Positions 22,755 to 35,053 of a stretch of DNA of 64,000 nt are shown here, piece by piece (the first letter of the stretch is position 1; every line of letters begins with the position of its first letter). This DNA is from Mesodorylaimus sp. YZB2_4 (Eukaryota > Nematoda > Enoplea > Dorylaimida > Dorylaimidae). The notes under the pieces were generated by a model, which was given only the letters and a program-made list of their open reading frames with translations, was not told where the DNA came from and searched no databases. The position numbers were made by a program, and so were the translations under genes. The stretch spans positions 1,240,001 through 1,304,000 of the forward strand of contig JASANH010001374.1 in the NCBI GenBank assembly GCA_030248295.1, read 5' to 3'.

Positions 22755-23332
22755 TCAACACACGCCACCCCCCATCCCCGCCACGCCGCACCGTTTCGCC
22801 ATCTTCTTGCCCGCGCTGCGACTCTTCCAACACCGTTTCTGGCGCGAGTTGACGTCGCGAACGGCCGACTGACCGATGGCTCGACGGAGGGCCCGCCTGC
22901 CGCAGCAGCAGCAGCACTTGCAACAACAGCAACAACAACAACAACAACAGCACTTGCAGCAGCAACAGCAGCAGCCCCGTTTCCACACCCGTTTCTCGCC
23001 GGACATGGCCGACCGCCCGACCACGAGGCCCCACGCACCGAAACCCCCGCACCGTTTGTCCAGCGAGCGTTGGCTACGGTGTCCCCATCCACCGCCGCCG
23101 CAGCCGAAGCCGCAGCGCTTCGAACGTTGCGAATGGGACATGGCATCTGGAAAGGACTAGTGGCACTACTCGACCAGGTCCCCGTCAGCCACTTACCATC
23201 GGCCTCGGGTGCTGGCTCCTGCTGCTGGTGGACATGCTGGTGCTCGTGCTCGGCCTCCCTGGCGGAGTGCACGGCCACCACCAGCACCAATGACCAGGCC
23301 AGGCACAAGACAACTGGGCTCATCGAGTTCAT
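22755..23332 (-). CDS. Secreted cysteine-rich precursor with dibasic sites
   Basis: Exon 1 (23332-23197) encodes a signal peptide (SPVVLCLAWSLVLVVAVHS) and a His/Gln-rich spacer. A 50-base intron leads to exon 2 (23146-22755). Exon 2 is divided by basic pairs: SKR-CGFGCGGGGWG, DKR-CGGFGAWG, EKR, WKR, then a run of cysteines interrupted by single Lys, then GRR, LRR, QKR-CW, AKR-CGVAGMGGGVC. The layout resembles a neuropeptide-like or small secreted peptide precursor. The poly-Cys run is coded by TGC/TGT triplets, so it may have grown by repeat expansion. Mature products and function are unknown. A TATA-like element lies ~50 bases upstream. Confidence 0.6.
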
Positions 23333-24042
23333 CCTTGTCCGACTGAGGCGGGAGACCATGTCCGACAGCCCGCACCGCGCCTTATATGGCTGACCAGTGG
23401 TCGAGACTGGCACGCGACGGGAGGGCGCGCGTGTCCGGCTCGCCAGCCAACTCTGTAAACACAGCCGACCCGTCGCATGTCCTGACGTCCACCCTGTCTG
23501 ACCAACTAATCACGTCCCGAGTGGGAGAGAACAATCGATTTCCCCTGACTGCCAGACGTCAACCCCTCCGCTGGGTGTTTCAGCCGCGAGTGTGGCAGGA
23601 CCCGCCTCGCTCCAGCCTGAGTTCGTGTCCCACCGACATTCTCTCCTCCGCCTGCCATGCTGGGATACACTGGTGTGCACAAGCAGACACTGCGTGCGGC
23701 TGGTCGCAAAACTCACTGTTTATGAAATGTAATCTGCTCCCTAAACAGGATCATCCTCACTGCCGCGCCCTTGTCACTGCTGACGGCAGTCTCGCACTGC
23801 CCCCCCCCCCCCTGGCACCAGCCCGTGCAAGCTAGCGGCCTGAGCCCCTCGCTCGCCAATTAGATTGCTGCCAGGCCTAACCACCCACGCGCAGACACTA
23901 CACCACTGCGTCACACGCTAAGAAGACATGTTTGCGCGCAGGCCTGGTCCATGTGAATGACAGGGCACGTCGAGACTAGTCATCGAATGTTCCAGTTGCT
24001 AGCACATCAGTCCACAACACTGTACACATAACATACACGGCA
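23333..24042. other. Spacer without recognisable gene
   Basis: Contains the TATA-like element of the precursor gene near 23385 and a C-run near 23801. A ~30-base stretch near 23545-23575 (GCCAGACGTCAACC core) recurs near 26655-26685. No gene seen. Confidence 0.4.
23382..23391 (-). promoter_or_regulatory. TATA-like element
   Basis: The minus strand reads CCATATAAGG about 50 bases upstream of the start codon of the cysteine-rich precursor. This spacing suits a TATA box with a short leader. Confidence 0.5.
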
Positions 24043-24474
24043 TCAGTTCTCCCTGTTCTCGAGCGGTTCGTCGTCGCAGGTGGGTTCTGTCTGGCAGCTG
24101 GCATCGTGGCTGCTTGCGGGCCGCATAGGCAACGGGGTCGGCACGGCCAGCAGCACAGGCGCACCGGCCGTCGTCAGCACCCACACCAGCTGATCTTCAT
24201 GCCGTCTTGCGAGCATCTGCGCAGAGAGGGGGGTTGAGTGGGGTGTCTGCCGGCCACTGGGCGCACTCACCTCGCTCGACGGGGTCCGCCTGGCACGTTT
24301 GGACCCGACGACGGGCTCGTTCTCGTCGCCAGTCCTCCTCTTTGGTCGTTTGCACAGTGAGGGGGGCAGCGAGGGCCACGTGCCCGCCCTGGCCCGAAAT
24401 GGTCGAATCAGATCAGTCGATGAATTCATGTCGAGCGAGTTGAGGATAGCGAGCTCTACTTCACCGAGGAGCAT
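24043..24474 (-). CDS. Small basic protein, unknown
   Basis: One open frame of 143 residues. It contains an internal GTGAGT...GCGCAG segment of 54 bases (24270-24217) that could be a retained or alternative in-frame intron, giving 125 residues if removed. A cluster of basic residues (CKRPKRR and KRARR) could be a nuclear localisation signal. The C-terminus is acidic and Cys/Glu-rich (CDDEPLENREN). I do not recognise a family. Confidence 0.45.
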   Translation of the reverse strand: MLLGEVELAILNSLDMNSSTDLIRPFRARAGTWPSLPPSLCKRPKRRTGDENEPVVGSKRARRTPSSEVSAPSGRQTPHSTPLSAQMLARRHEDQLVWVLTTAGAPVLLAVPTPLPMRPASSHDASCQTEPTCDDEPLENREN

Positions 24475-25005
24475 GCACTACTGCCGCCCGGCCGCCCTCC
24501 GCCTGATATAGGCACTGAAAACGGGGGCATATCGACCCGTTCTCGACACAACATCGTGCCAGTCGGCGGCTGGCACTGCAGACTACGCGGGCCCCCGGCC
24601 AACTAGGCCTGCGCACAGCCGGTGTTTACAAGTTTATTCTAAAAACCAGCATGATTACGCCAGGATGTCTTAAAAACACGTTTTGTCAGCCTCTCATTCG
24701 GTGCACTATCGATCGTCCGGGCCTACAACATGGCGTGCCTGCGCCCACGGACCGACCAAACGAGCAACCATATCGATCCATGCAAAAGAAAAAGGACTCG
24801 GAACAATAAAGGCCTAATGACGTAACCACCTCCATTTCACCAGTTTCAAAATTGGCGGGGTTTTGATGTGCGCGCTGCGTATTGCACATGTTGTCTGCTA
24901 AAGCGCGCCAAACCACCGGAAATTAAACAAACTTGTTGCCTCTTCCTTCCTGTTGTGTTTATTTGTGGAAAATACATACGTATTCGTCGATATAAGCATA
25001 ACACA
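24475..25005. other. Divergent promoter spacer
   Basis: The two flanking genes start outward from this spacer, which presumably serves both. No gene or repeat recognised. Confidence 0.35.
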
Positions 25006-26016
25006 ATGACGTCGTCGTCTTCCGAGAAATCTACGATTTCGCACACGGAGGAATATGCGTTTCGCGAGTGGCTTTTTCGAGTGACGCAAAGCCACATTCA
25101 AAAATCGATTTGCTCGTGCGATCGATCGGATGAAAGTGAACATTCCACGAATCCTGTCCTCGCCGATCAATCTCATATTTGCCAGTTATGCCGTTACGAA
25201 AGGGAATTGCCCAATTTAACTCAGCTGCCCGAAATGATTTTCGCCGAGAACACGTTGAGTGTGCGCAACGAGAAGACGGGCGCCATTTTACGATTTGATA
25301 CGTTGAACGCTTTGAAATCGGTGTTGGCCGGGCACGATCCGAATGTCAAGGTCAAAGCCAGTCAGCAGTGGCTGGACTCGAGAAAACATTGCCCTTTCGT
25401 CAGGAATACCATCAAAAAACCATACGATTGGACGTTCACGCCGCATTACGGTGGAGATTTGGAAAACTTCAAAGCGGTGAGTTTTTTTGCCAGTTTAGGG
25501 TCTTAAAAAATAGTGATTTGTTTGTTCCCATTTTGTCGTTTGTATAAACGCAGGCCATATTCCCTGTGGCTACACACCGCGTCGGGCTCGCGCTCGCTTA
25601 TCGACGAGTAACTAATAATTTTTCAGGTGGAACCGACCGATGAACAAATCGATTTGGAACTATTAAAAATCCGCGAGCCCATTCTCTTTTACCAGGAACT
25701 GACATTGTACGAGGACGAATTGGCGGACAACGGCACGTCGCAGCTGACCCTTAAATTTCGCTGCATGCCCAGCGGTTTCTTCGCTCTTTTACGATTCTAT
25801 TTGCGCGTGGATTTCGTGTGGACGTGCATCAAAGACGTGCGATTCCACTGGCGTGTCGATCGACCGTCCTACATCCTGCGCGAATTGAGAACACGTCAAA
25901 AAGAGTGGACTGAATTGGACGAACGCGAACGCTCGTTAGTATTGAACCCGGCCGAACTGTGGCCCACTCTCAAACCGGTGCCCGACGAAGATCGATCCGA
26001 TAAACTGATCTTTTGA
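25006..26016 (+). CDS. TIPRL: TIP41-like (TIPRL) PP2A regulator
   Basis: Two exons (25006-25476 and 25627-26016) are joined by a 150-base intron. TIPRL/TIP41 binds the catalytic subunits of PP2A-type phosphatases and modulates TOR and DNA-damage signalling. Diagnostic stretches are LPEMIFAENTLSV, PYDWTFTPHYGG, ILFYQELTLYEDELADNG, MPSGFFALLRFYLRVDFV and RFHWRV. The length (286 residues) is normal for the family. An insert-like segment near residues 35-60 (CSCDRSDESEHST) is local. Secure. Confidence 0.95.
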
Positions 26017-26319
26017 AGGCGATGTGCAGACGTTCCTGTCTGCAATATACTTGCTATGCGTTGCCTACTTGAGTGGACTTTACGGCCAGTCGAATTCTAT
26101 GGATTGCCAACAATCTGATTGACGTTTTGTGTTCTGAACAAGGTGCGCCAATAAATGGCCGTGTCTGCCAACCGAGTGGGTGCCCAGCCGAACCAACCTT
26201 TGCCCCAATAAAACCCGGCAACAGTGTCCGACTCGTTCGAGGCAGGAAGACGGTGTTTTCCACTCGTGTTCGCCCGGCAGGTAGGGGCCCGCGGGGGATC
26301 AGCCTGTGCATAGTCCGTT

Positions 26320-27421
26320 GTTGCAGGCCAGTGCCAGCCATCCGGTCAAACCGAGCGAGCAGCGGGGCCTGTTCGAAGGCGACATCGTGCTGGCCGCCGA
26401 GGTGAGTGTCCTCGCCCCTCACAGACCCGTAACGGAGTGCTGTCGGCGCGAAGATGGACCAGCGGGGTCATGCCCTACGAGTGGTCCGCCAACCATGCGT
26501 GGGCTGAGGTCCCCTCGGGCGGTCGGTGGCTCAGCTGAGACCTGTTCGTGCATGGCCGATGTGATGAAGGAGATGGAGGAGCACACGTGTCTCCGATTCG
26601 TGCCCCGCACCAGCCAGCCCCATTTGGTCAGCCTGACGGTCGGGACATCGATACCTCCCCTGGCTGCCAGACGTCAACCTCCCCGGTTGATGCCTGAGAG
26701 GTCTCGACCATGTCCCGCCGCCTGGGTGCGCTGGTTACACGCAGCCCGCTGACCCTTCCTAGGTGCTACTCGTCGGTGGGCCGGGCGGGCGGCATGCAAG
26801 CACTCTCGCTGGCCGACAGCGACTGCCGCGGCTCGTGCTGCTACACGAACTGCTGCACGCCATCGGCCTGTGACCCGCTACGACCGCGACCAACACATCA
26901 CCATCCTGTGGACAACGTGGCCAAGGCTGAGTCCCCCTCCCCTGCCAGCGGTCGTTTCAGACAACTTCGAGGCCAAGTGCCAGAACGAGAGCTACACGGA
27001 CTCGGTGCCCTACAACTAGCAACGCACTACGAAGGCAACGTGTTCAGCGTGAACGGGCGAAACACGATCGTGGCCAAGGACCCCGCCACGATGAATGTGA
27101 TCGGCAAGCAGAAACGGGTGCACGAGGACGACTACGAGAAGATACGACTGCTCGGGGGCCTACCCCACCGTGCCCCCACCCCTCCCCCGACACCTGACCC
27201 ACTGCTGGCCGTGCTAGGACACCATCACCTGCTGCCACCACATGCTGGACAAGTGCGGCAAGCAGGCGTGGACGGAGACCAGCTGCCGCAAGCCGACAGC
27301 CAGTGCCCGCCGGGACACCCTGTTTGCAGAACCGTGCAAGGAGCCACTGACCTATTGCTACCTGCCACGAGACCAGGAGTGGACCGAGACCTCCTGCCGC
27401 CGAACGTGGCGCTTTTGCTGA
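26320..27421 (+). pseudogene. Broken astacin metalloprotease with ShK-type tail
   Basis: Astacin-family pieces occur in the right order but in different frames: GDIVLAAE, WTSGVMPYEW, EEHTCLRFVPRT, then the zinc site HELLHAIG, DRDQHITILW, FSVNGRNTIVAKDP and IGKQKRVHEDDYEKI. At least three frame changes and a stop (after VPYN) fall within the catalytic domain and are not at long homopolymers. Two gaps that would need introns are only 23-26 bases. The last exon is intact and encodes a six-plus-cysteine ShK-type tail ending at 27419-27421, followed by AATAAA near 27440. No signal peptide is found upstream. Astacins with ShK tails are abundant in nematodes. Decay is the simplest reading; dense assembly error is the alternative. 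Confidence 0.65.
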
Positions 27422-27663
27422 CGTGTCTTGTCCCAACAGCACAATAAAATCACCAACACTGCACGTCGGCAGTCTAGCACACTAGGCCCGCAGGCGCACC
27501 ATTGCCACATAGAATGAGCTATTCTAGCCCGACCAGCCCGCGTTCCATCATTGCTAGCACCAGCCCCCGTGTCACTCGCCACTCTTCTCACGGCGACTTG
27601 CACTTGCCCAATGTCGCCTTTGCCAGCTTTTTCACCACCCACTAAACAGAAAAGGGCAGTCGG

Positions 27664-29858
<2,195 letters not shown>

Positions 29859-29937
29859 TCAAGTACACACTTCGTGGAAACGATGACAAATGAGCAGAAC
29901 ACGCGTCCAAACCGATGGTTTACTTCGGATTCAGTCA

Positions 29938-31074
29938 CTAAAGCACCTCGTTAGCATTCGAACAAGCGCATCCCGTGCGGCCTCGTTGGCCGTCGCTCAT
30001 CACCAAATCCTCGATGGCCGTCACCTCGTCCTGTTCTTGCCTTCTCTCGTCTTCCGCATTCTTCAAAGACAAGTGTCGCCTGGGTCGCGAGCGGAACTCG
30101 TCCAGTTGGTCCAACAGGGCGCAGGCGTGGCACAATTGGCGGCTGGAAATGCTGCCGCACCGAACGCAGATGGACTTGGAACGGGCGATGTTGAGCGAGG
30201 CCAGTTTGGACGAGTCCATCGATTTGCCGCCGACACTGGCCGCCATTCGGGCCAGTCGGGTGCCGGATGCCAGGATGTCGAGGATGGATCGCGGGCGGAT
30301 TCTTTCGAACTGTTTGATCAGAGTCCTGACGTGGCCGCGGTAGGCGTTGGGGGCGTAGAGGCACTCGGTGGCGAAGTAGGTGAGTCCGAGGAAGCGGGCG
30401 TAGAGGACGATCTCCTTCTCGTAGCACCTGAACAGGGGCTTCACGCGGGGCACGTTCTCGTCGGGCCCGCCCCTGCCCAACGGCTTCACGCATCGTTGCA
30501 GACGAGCCAGGTCGCCGCGGAGCAGGTTCATCAGCACAGTCTCGGCCACGTCGTCGGCGTTGTGGCCGGTGGCGAGCTTGGTGGCCGAGCACATGCCGGC
30601 GCCCCGTTCCAGGGCCTGTCGCCTGAACACGCCGCAGTAGGTGCAGTTGCCCCGCTTGCCTACGGCGCCCACCACCCTGTCCATGGTCCAGCCCGCGTAC
30701 AGCTCGTCGTAGGAGAGCACTCGCAGGGGCAGCCCGTACCGTCGCTGCTGCTCGTCGACCGCGTCCAGCGAGTGGTCCCTGTAGCCGACTATGCCCTCGT
30801 CCACAGCCACCATGACCAGCTCGATGCCGTAGTCGTGCCGACGGTTCAGTTCGTAGAGCAGGTGCAGCAGCACGGCCGAGTCCTTGCCCCCCGACACGCC
30901 CACCGCGATCACGTCTCCCCGCTCGAACAGGCCCTTCTTGACAATAAATTCGTGAACTTCCGATTCCAAGGCGCCGATGAAACACGATCGACACACGGCA
31001 GATCGATGGGCGGGCAAGTGCGATCGACGGAGCTGGGCCGGGCATCGCCCGCACGAACAACACATAATCACCAT
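29938..31074 (-). CDS. CTU1: Cytoplasmic tRNA 2-thiolation protein 1
   Basis: Single-exon gene encoding 378 residues. CTU1 with CTU2 adds the 2-thio group to the wobble uridine of Lys, Glu and Gln tRNAs. It opens with a zinc cluster (CCSCGRCPA, CRSC), then the PP-loop SGGKDSAVLLHLLYEL, the CTYCG pair used in catalysis, ATGHNADDVAETVLMNLLRGD and KPLFRCYEKEIVLYA. The C-terminus has another zinc motif (CVRCG, CHAC). I chose the ATG at 31074 (MVIMCC); the frame is open further up but has no ATG. Lack of introns is unusual for this neighbourhood. Confidence 0.95.
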   Translation of the reverse strand: MVIMCCSCGRCPAQLRRSHLPAHRSAVCRSCFIGALESEVHEFIVKKGLFERGDVIAVGVSGGKDSAVLLHLLYELNRRHDYGIELVMVAVDEGIVGYRDHSLDAVDEQQRRYGLPLRVLSYDELYAGWTMDRVVGAVGKRGNCTYCGVFRRQALERGAGMCSATKLATGHNADDVAETVLMNLLRGDLARLQRCVKPLGRGGPDENVPRVKPLFRCYEKEIVLYARFLGLTYFATECLYAPNAYRGHVRTLIKQFERIRPRSILDILASGTRLARMAASVGGKSMDSSKLASLNIARSKSICVRCGSISSRQLCHACALLDQLDEFRSRPRRHLSLKNAEDERRQEQDEVTAIEDLVMSDGQRGRTGCACSNANEVL

Positions 31075-31171
31075 TTCTTTCTTCACAATAAACTTTGTTT
31101 CAGATGATTTCAAGAAACTAAACCATAACGACGCAATAATTCACTAATAGTTACTGTAGACAAAATGTTGC

Positions 31172-31513
31172 GTGGAATCTTCCCGCACGGCTAACAGAAA
31201 AACTGTGATTCCACAAGGTGTGTGAGAAGGCGACACGGCAAAAGCCGGCTTATTTTCTTACGAAATCACCCCGCCCCCACTGGAAGTCACAACAATAGAC
31301 TCCCCTGATCAACGACGAAATACGACAAAATAAAGAGACACTCCGTTGCTTAGGGGAACTTTCCCGCACGGCTAACAGAGAAACAGGGCTTCCACAAGGC
31401 GCGCCGCCATTGAAGAGGGCGGCAGGCAGAGAAGACGGGTGGTGAGAGGGCGACACGGCCAAAAACAGGTTATTTTCTTACGACACGGCCCCGCAGTCGC
31501 AACAACAGACTCT
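31172..31513. repeat. Diverged tandem duplication
   Basis: Copy A (31172-31303) and copy B (31352-31513) share CCCGCACGGCTAACAGA, TCCACAAGG, GCGACACGGC, TTATTTTCTTACGA and CAACAAxAGACTC in the same order and orientation. Their starts are 180 bases apart. B has an insertion. No coding potential seen. Confidence 0.75.
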
Positions 31514-32150
31514 TTTCCACTCGATCAGCTGAATTGGGGCCATAACAGGAGCCAGTTGTTGGACGAGCAGAACACGGCCGCAGAGATCGGGCTTGCATTC
31601 TGCCTGATTTGTCCAGCAAGACAAGGCCCCACTCTGCCTGTGCAAATGACTTTCGATGAGAGACCCCAAGTTGACTGGGGGAGACCACACTCATGCCCCG
31701 ACCCACTAGTCCTCCAGTCGTGCTGTTGTGCTGACGACTACTGTAACCTTGGAATCCAACTGGGTCCCTTTTTCTGGAGGGAGTGACCGGTGGAGCTTCT
31801 GCACCACGCCAAAAACCCAGGGCGGTCAAACAAGTCCTCCGACCTAGTACATGGCTGAAACTGACGCTCCCAGCTGCCGGCTCCGTGCAGAGTATCGATT
31901 GCCAGTCCAGCCTCTACAGCCTGTCCATCCCCCCTGCCTGTCTGAATTCTACTGTAAAGTACAGGCGCTCTTTTGGCGATGATGCGGGGTCTAACGTGCA
32001 TTGGGGGTCAGGGCTGCCATGACCAGAGCACCTAGGAGGCGCAGAGAGGGGCTGTGCTTTGCATCCATGTTGGTCGTGGCTCGCCTTACGTTAGATCACT
32101 CGAATAGCACGTCACTTATCCGCACAACGCACACGACAGACACAGCACGG
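31514..32150. other. Spacer between CTU1 and the VWA gene
   Basis: No gene recognised. Around 31780-31805 (GGAGTGACCGGTGGAGCTT) it resembles 12713-12740 in the RASSF intron, hinting at a dispersed repeat. Confidence 0.35.
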
Positions 32151-34719
32151 TTAGCACGGGCGCTGCAACTGGGCGCACGCAGCCTGCACCACAGTGTCGA
32201 CAATGCTCTGCAGAGTGTTGAAGTCTGCCATGAAGACCTTGCTCGCATCGTCGGTTCTGGAACTCAACCTATTCTGGTTGGCGTCGAGCCCGATGCCCAC
32301 GGCGTACATGGCCACCCCGTGACCCGCAGCTGGGCCGCCGGAGGACCCGGATTCTCCACGTTGCTCCTAAAAACACGAGCGGCCTGTGATGGCGGGGCCA
32401 TACGGGATGGGGGCATACCTTCCGTCGGTGATCAGGATGGCCACCTGAGGCACGCACGTCGTGGCCGTTACGTGCCTCTGATTCTGCTGGAAGAGATCGA
32501 CGCTGGCTTGCAGGGCCCTGCAAGAGGAGTCTGCTACAAGGGACACGGGCGAGTGGCCCGCCCTACCCTCCGATATTCGTATTCGAGTCCCACCACTCGA
32601 GCTGCCCGATCTGCTCCTCTATGTTGGCCAGCGACTGGGTCGTGCTGTCGAACGTCCACATCTGCTGCACCTTGTCCGAGAACTCGGTCAGGGTCACTCG
32701 ATTCTCGCTCGGACCCACGCTCAGCTGCTGCATGAAGCTGTTCAGGAACGCTATGCTCGTGTAGTCTCTCTGCGCGCCCGTTCGCGGCTGCTCACCTGCT
32801 CAAACCCGCTCCGGCCCAGTCTGCCCGAGCTGTCCAACATGAAGTTGACGTCCATTCTGCACTCGGGCGGGGTGGTCGTGGTGGTCGTCGTGGTCGTGGT
32901 CGTACTCGTTGATGTGCTAGTCGGCTCGGTCCGCCCGTTTATGAGCAACAGGGGCAGCAGTCCGGCGAAGGCGGCGTGGTCTGGCGCGGGCACCACTTGC
33001 AGACCATTGTTGCTGGCCGAATTGGACTCCTGGCGGCTGTCTGGTGGTTTGCACGACTTGAGCGACGGGTCGATGTCTCGGCACCGCTTGCACGGTTTCT
33101 CGCACTCGCCCTCCGACCCGTTTATGTTGCATATGTTGAACCGAAGCTGCAGTATTCTGAACACCAGCACCCTGAGCCGGTCGGGGGGAGGATGGCAGCG
33201 GGGACTTACCCTTCGATGTACCAGTGGTCCACGTCGCGTATGATCTGGCAGTCCACGCACTTGGGCTCGTAGAAGGCGAAGAACTTGTATCGAGGACGGG
33301 CGATCCCCAGCGACGTGTCCGAGTCGGTGTAGTTCTCGGTCAGGTTGCACGAGGACATGGTCAGCCCGCCGCTCTTGCAGCACCACATCGCGAACCTGTC
33401 CAGCGAGGGCTCTGCACCACGCACTGCCAGCCTGGGCCTCACCTTACTTGCGTCTGCCGTTCGACTCGTCCCACTCGTTCTTTCACCCGGCCACGTACAT
33501 TGTCTTGTTGCCCTCGGACCAGTTGCGCTTGTCCGACTTGGTGCAATTCTGTTTCCAGAAGCAGTACTGAAAGGGGCTGTGTCGGAGGCGAGCGGGGGCG
33601 GCTTACGCAGACAGTGTAGACCAGGACGTGGCACCTGGCCAGGAACACGTAGTCCTTGCCCTTGTCGCCCACTTTGGGGAACTTGTAGATGGCCTACAGG
33701 TAGCTGCCGTCCTTGCACATGGTTTTCTGGCTCTGGTACAGCCGACTGCCAGGCTCGGCCATGTTCTTGTCATCTAGGACCAAGGGACGTGGCACCGAGC
33801 TGGAGTGGCTGCACTGACTTAGTGCGAGGCGAGTTCTGCGACTGGGGCCATCCGAACGGGGAGCCCATGTAGATCTTGCACTCCTTGGCCATCTCCTTGA
33901 TGCCCCGCTGCTTGACCCCCGAACACTTGTTGGTCATGTACTCGATGGCTGAAACGGGAACACGTAGGGGGTGCGAGTGCTGGCCTGGGCACGCTCACAG
34001 TCCACGTCCTTGTCCTTGACCAAGTAGGGGCACACCCGGCCGATCACCATGTCGTCCCTAAACGGAGGCAGCGTCAGCTGCGGCCACTCTCCCTGGCGGA
34101 CTTACATGATGACCATGGTCTGCACTCCCTCCGTCACCCGCTTGCCCCTCTTGGTCCGGACCTCCGTGTTCCAGTCGGCCATCAGCGGTCGCTGACCAGT
34201 GAAGTAGCAGCCCGAAATGTTGTGCTTCTGTTCTTGGCGAAGCAGCATCGAGATTGGACCCAGCACTAGGGGGTGGTGAGCGGGCTGGCCGGGACAGTGG
34301 GCCATCACTTACACTCTCTCCGAGCCCGTCCACTCGGTCTTGACGCCCGCCAGGTACTCGTCGCACGAGCACGACTTGTAGTGGTCGTCCATCCTCAGCT
34401 CGTAGCCGCCCATCGTCCACTTGTACTTGACTGTGCACTTCTCGGGGCCCTAAACAACCACTGCCGTGCACGGACCCCGCAAACACCCCCTCCTACCTTG
34501 TCATCGAACCCGGGCTCTGTGAACAAATCGCACTCCAGGTAAAAGCTGAAATCCTTGGTGGCATTGCCCTTCTTGATCACAAAGTTGAAGACGAACGAGT
34601 ACTTGGGACAGTAGAACGCGCCCCCCCTCCTTGAACTTGCTGCTCAGCACGGCCCCCGACCCCTGGCTCGGGCGCGCGCCCAGCACAAACACGAGCAGGG
34701 TCAGCAATCCACCACTCAT
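32151..34719 (-). pseudogene. Disrupted secreted VWA-domain protein
   Basis: A signal peptide (GGLLTLLVFVLGARPSQG) is followed by a long cysteine-rich ectodomain over about ten exons. A Thr-rich linker then leads to a von Willebrand A domain (DVNFMLDSSGRLGRSGFEQ, VTLTEFSDKVQQMW, VAILITDG, HGVAMYAVGIG) and the end QLQRPC. Four problems interrupt it. A G7 run at 34621-34627 shifts frame between signal peptide and body. A TAG occurs at 33694-33696 and a TGA at 33483-33485 inside otherwise good exons. The intron needed after GFEQ would be only 26 bases. The metal site reads DSSGR rather than DxSxS. Either a recent pseudogene or a gene with several assembly errors. Confidence 0.6.
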
Positions 34720-35053
34720 GGCTAGACGACACTGTAGACTGGCAGTCGATGCTGTCAGTCCCCCCTTGACTGCTGCTAATGGCCACTAGCCAGATCCGTG
34801 CTAGGAGCCCGCCTGGTGAGTAGATGGCCAGTCTAACGGTACTGACGCGCACACGATCGCAGACACTAGTCATTAGCAAGCATCTAACACGAATAAAATA
34901 GGGGGTCAGTGGAATGACAGCCCACAGCCAAGGGAGGCCACAACTAACGCCGAGTGAACTGGACCACACACAAACACATTGCACTTGCATCGACACCACA
35001 CAGGGGCCACTCTAGAAAATATGATATCGCACGAACAACGGCTTGGAATGAGG

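Noticed and set aside
22876-23160. Poly-glutamine open frame on + strand
   Set aside because: It is the antisense of the poly-Cys block. The minus strand has a signal peptide, an in-frame 50-base intron, dibasic sites and a TATA-like element, which the + frame lacks.
29890-31107. 405-residue + strand open frame
   Set aside because: Shadow of CTU1 on the other strand, caused by GC-rich codon bias.
32855-32935. Functional Thr repeat in the VWA protein
   Set aside because: Explained by a simple GTGGTC-type microsatellite; probably a mucin-like linker of no special meaning.
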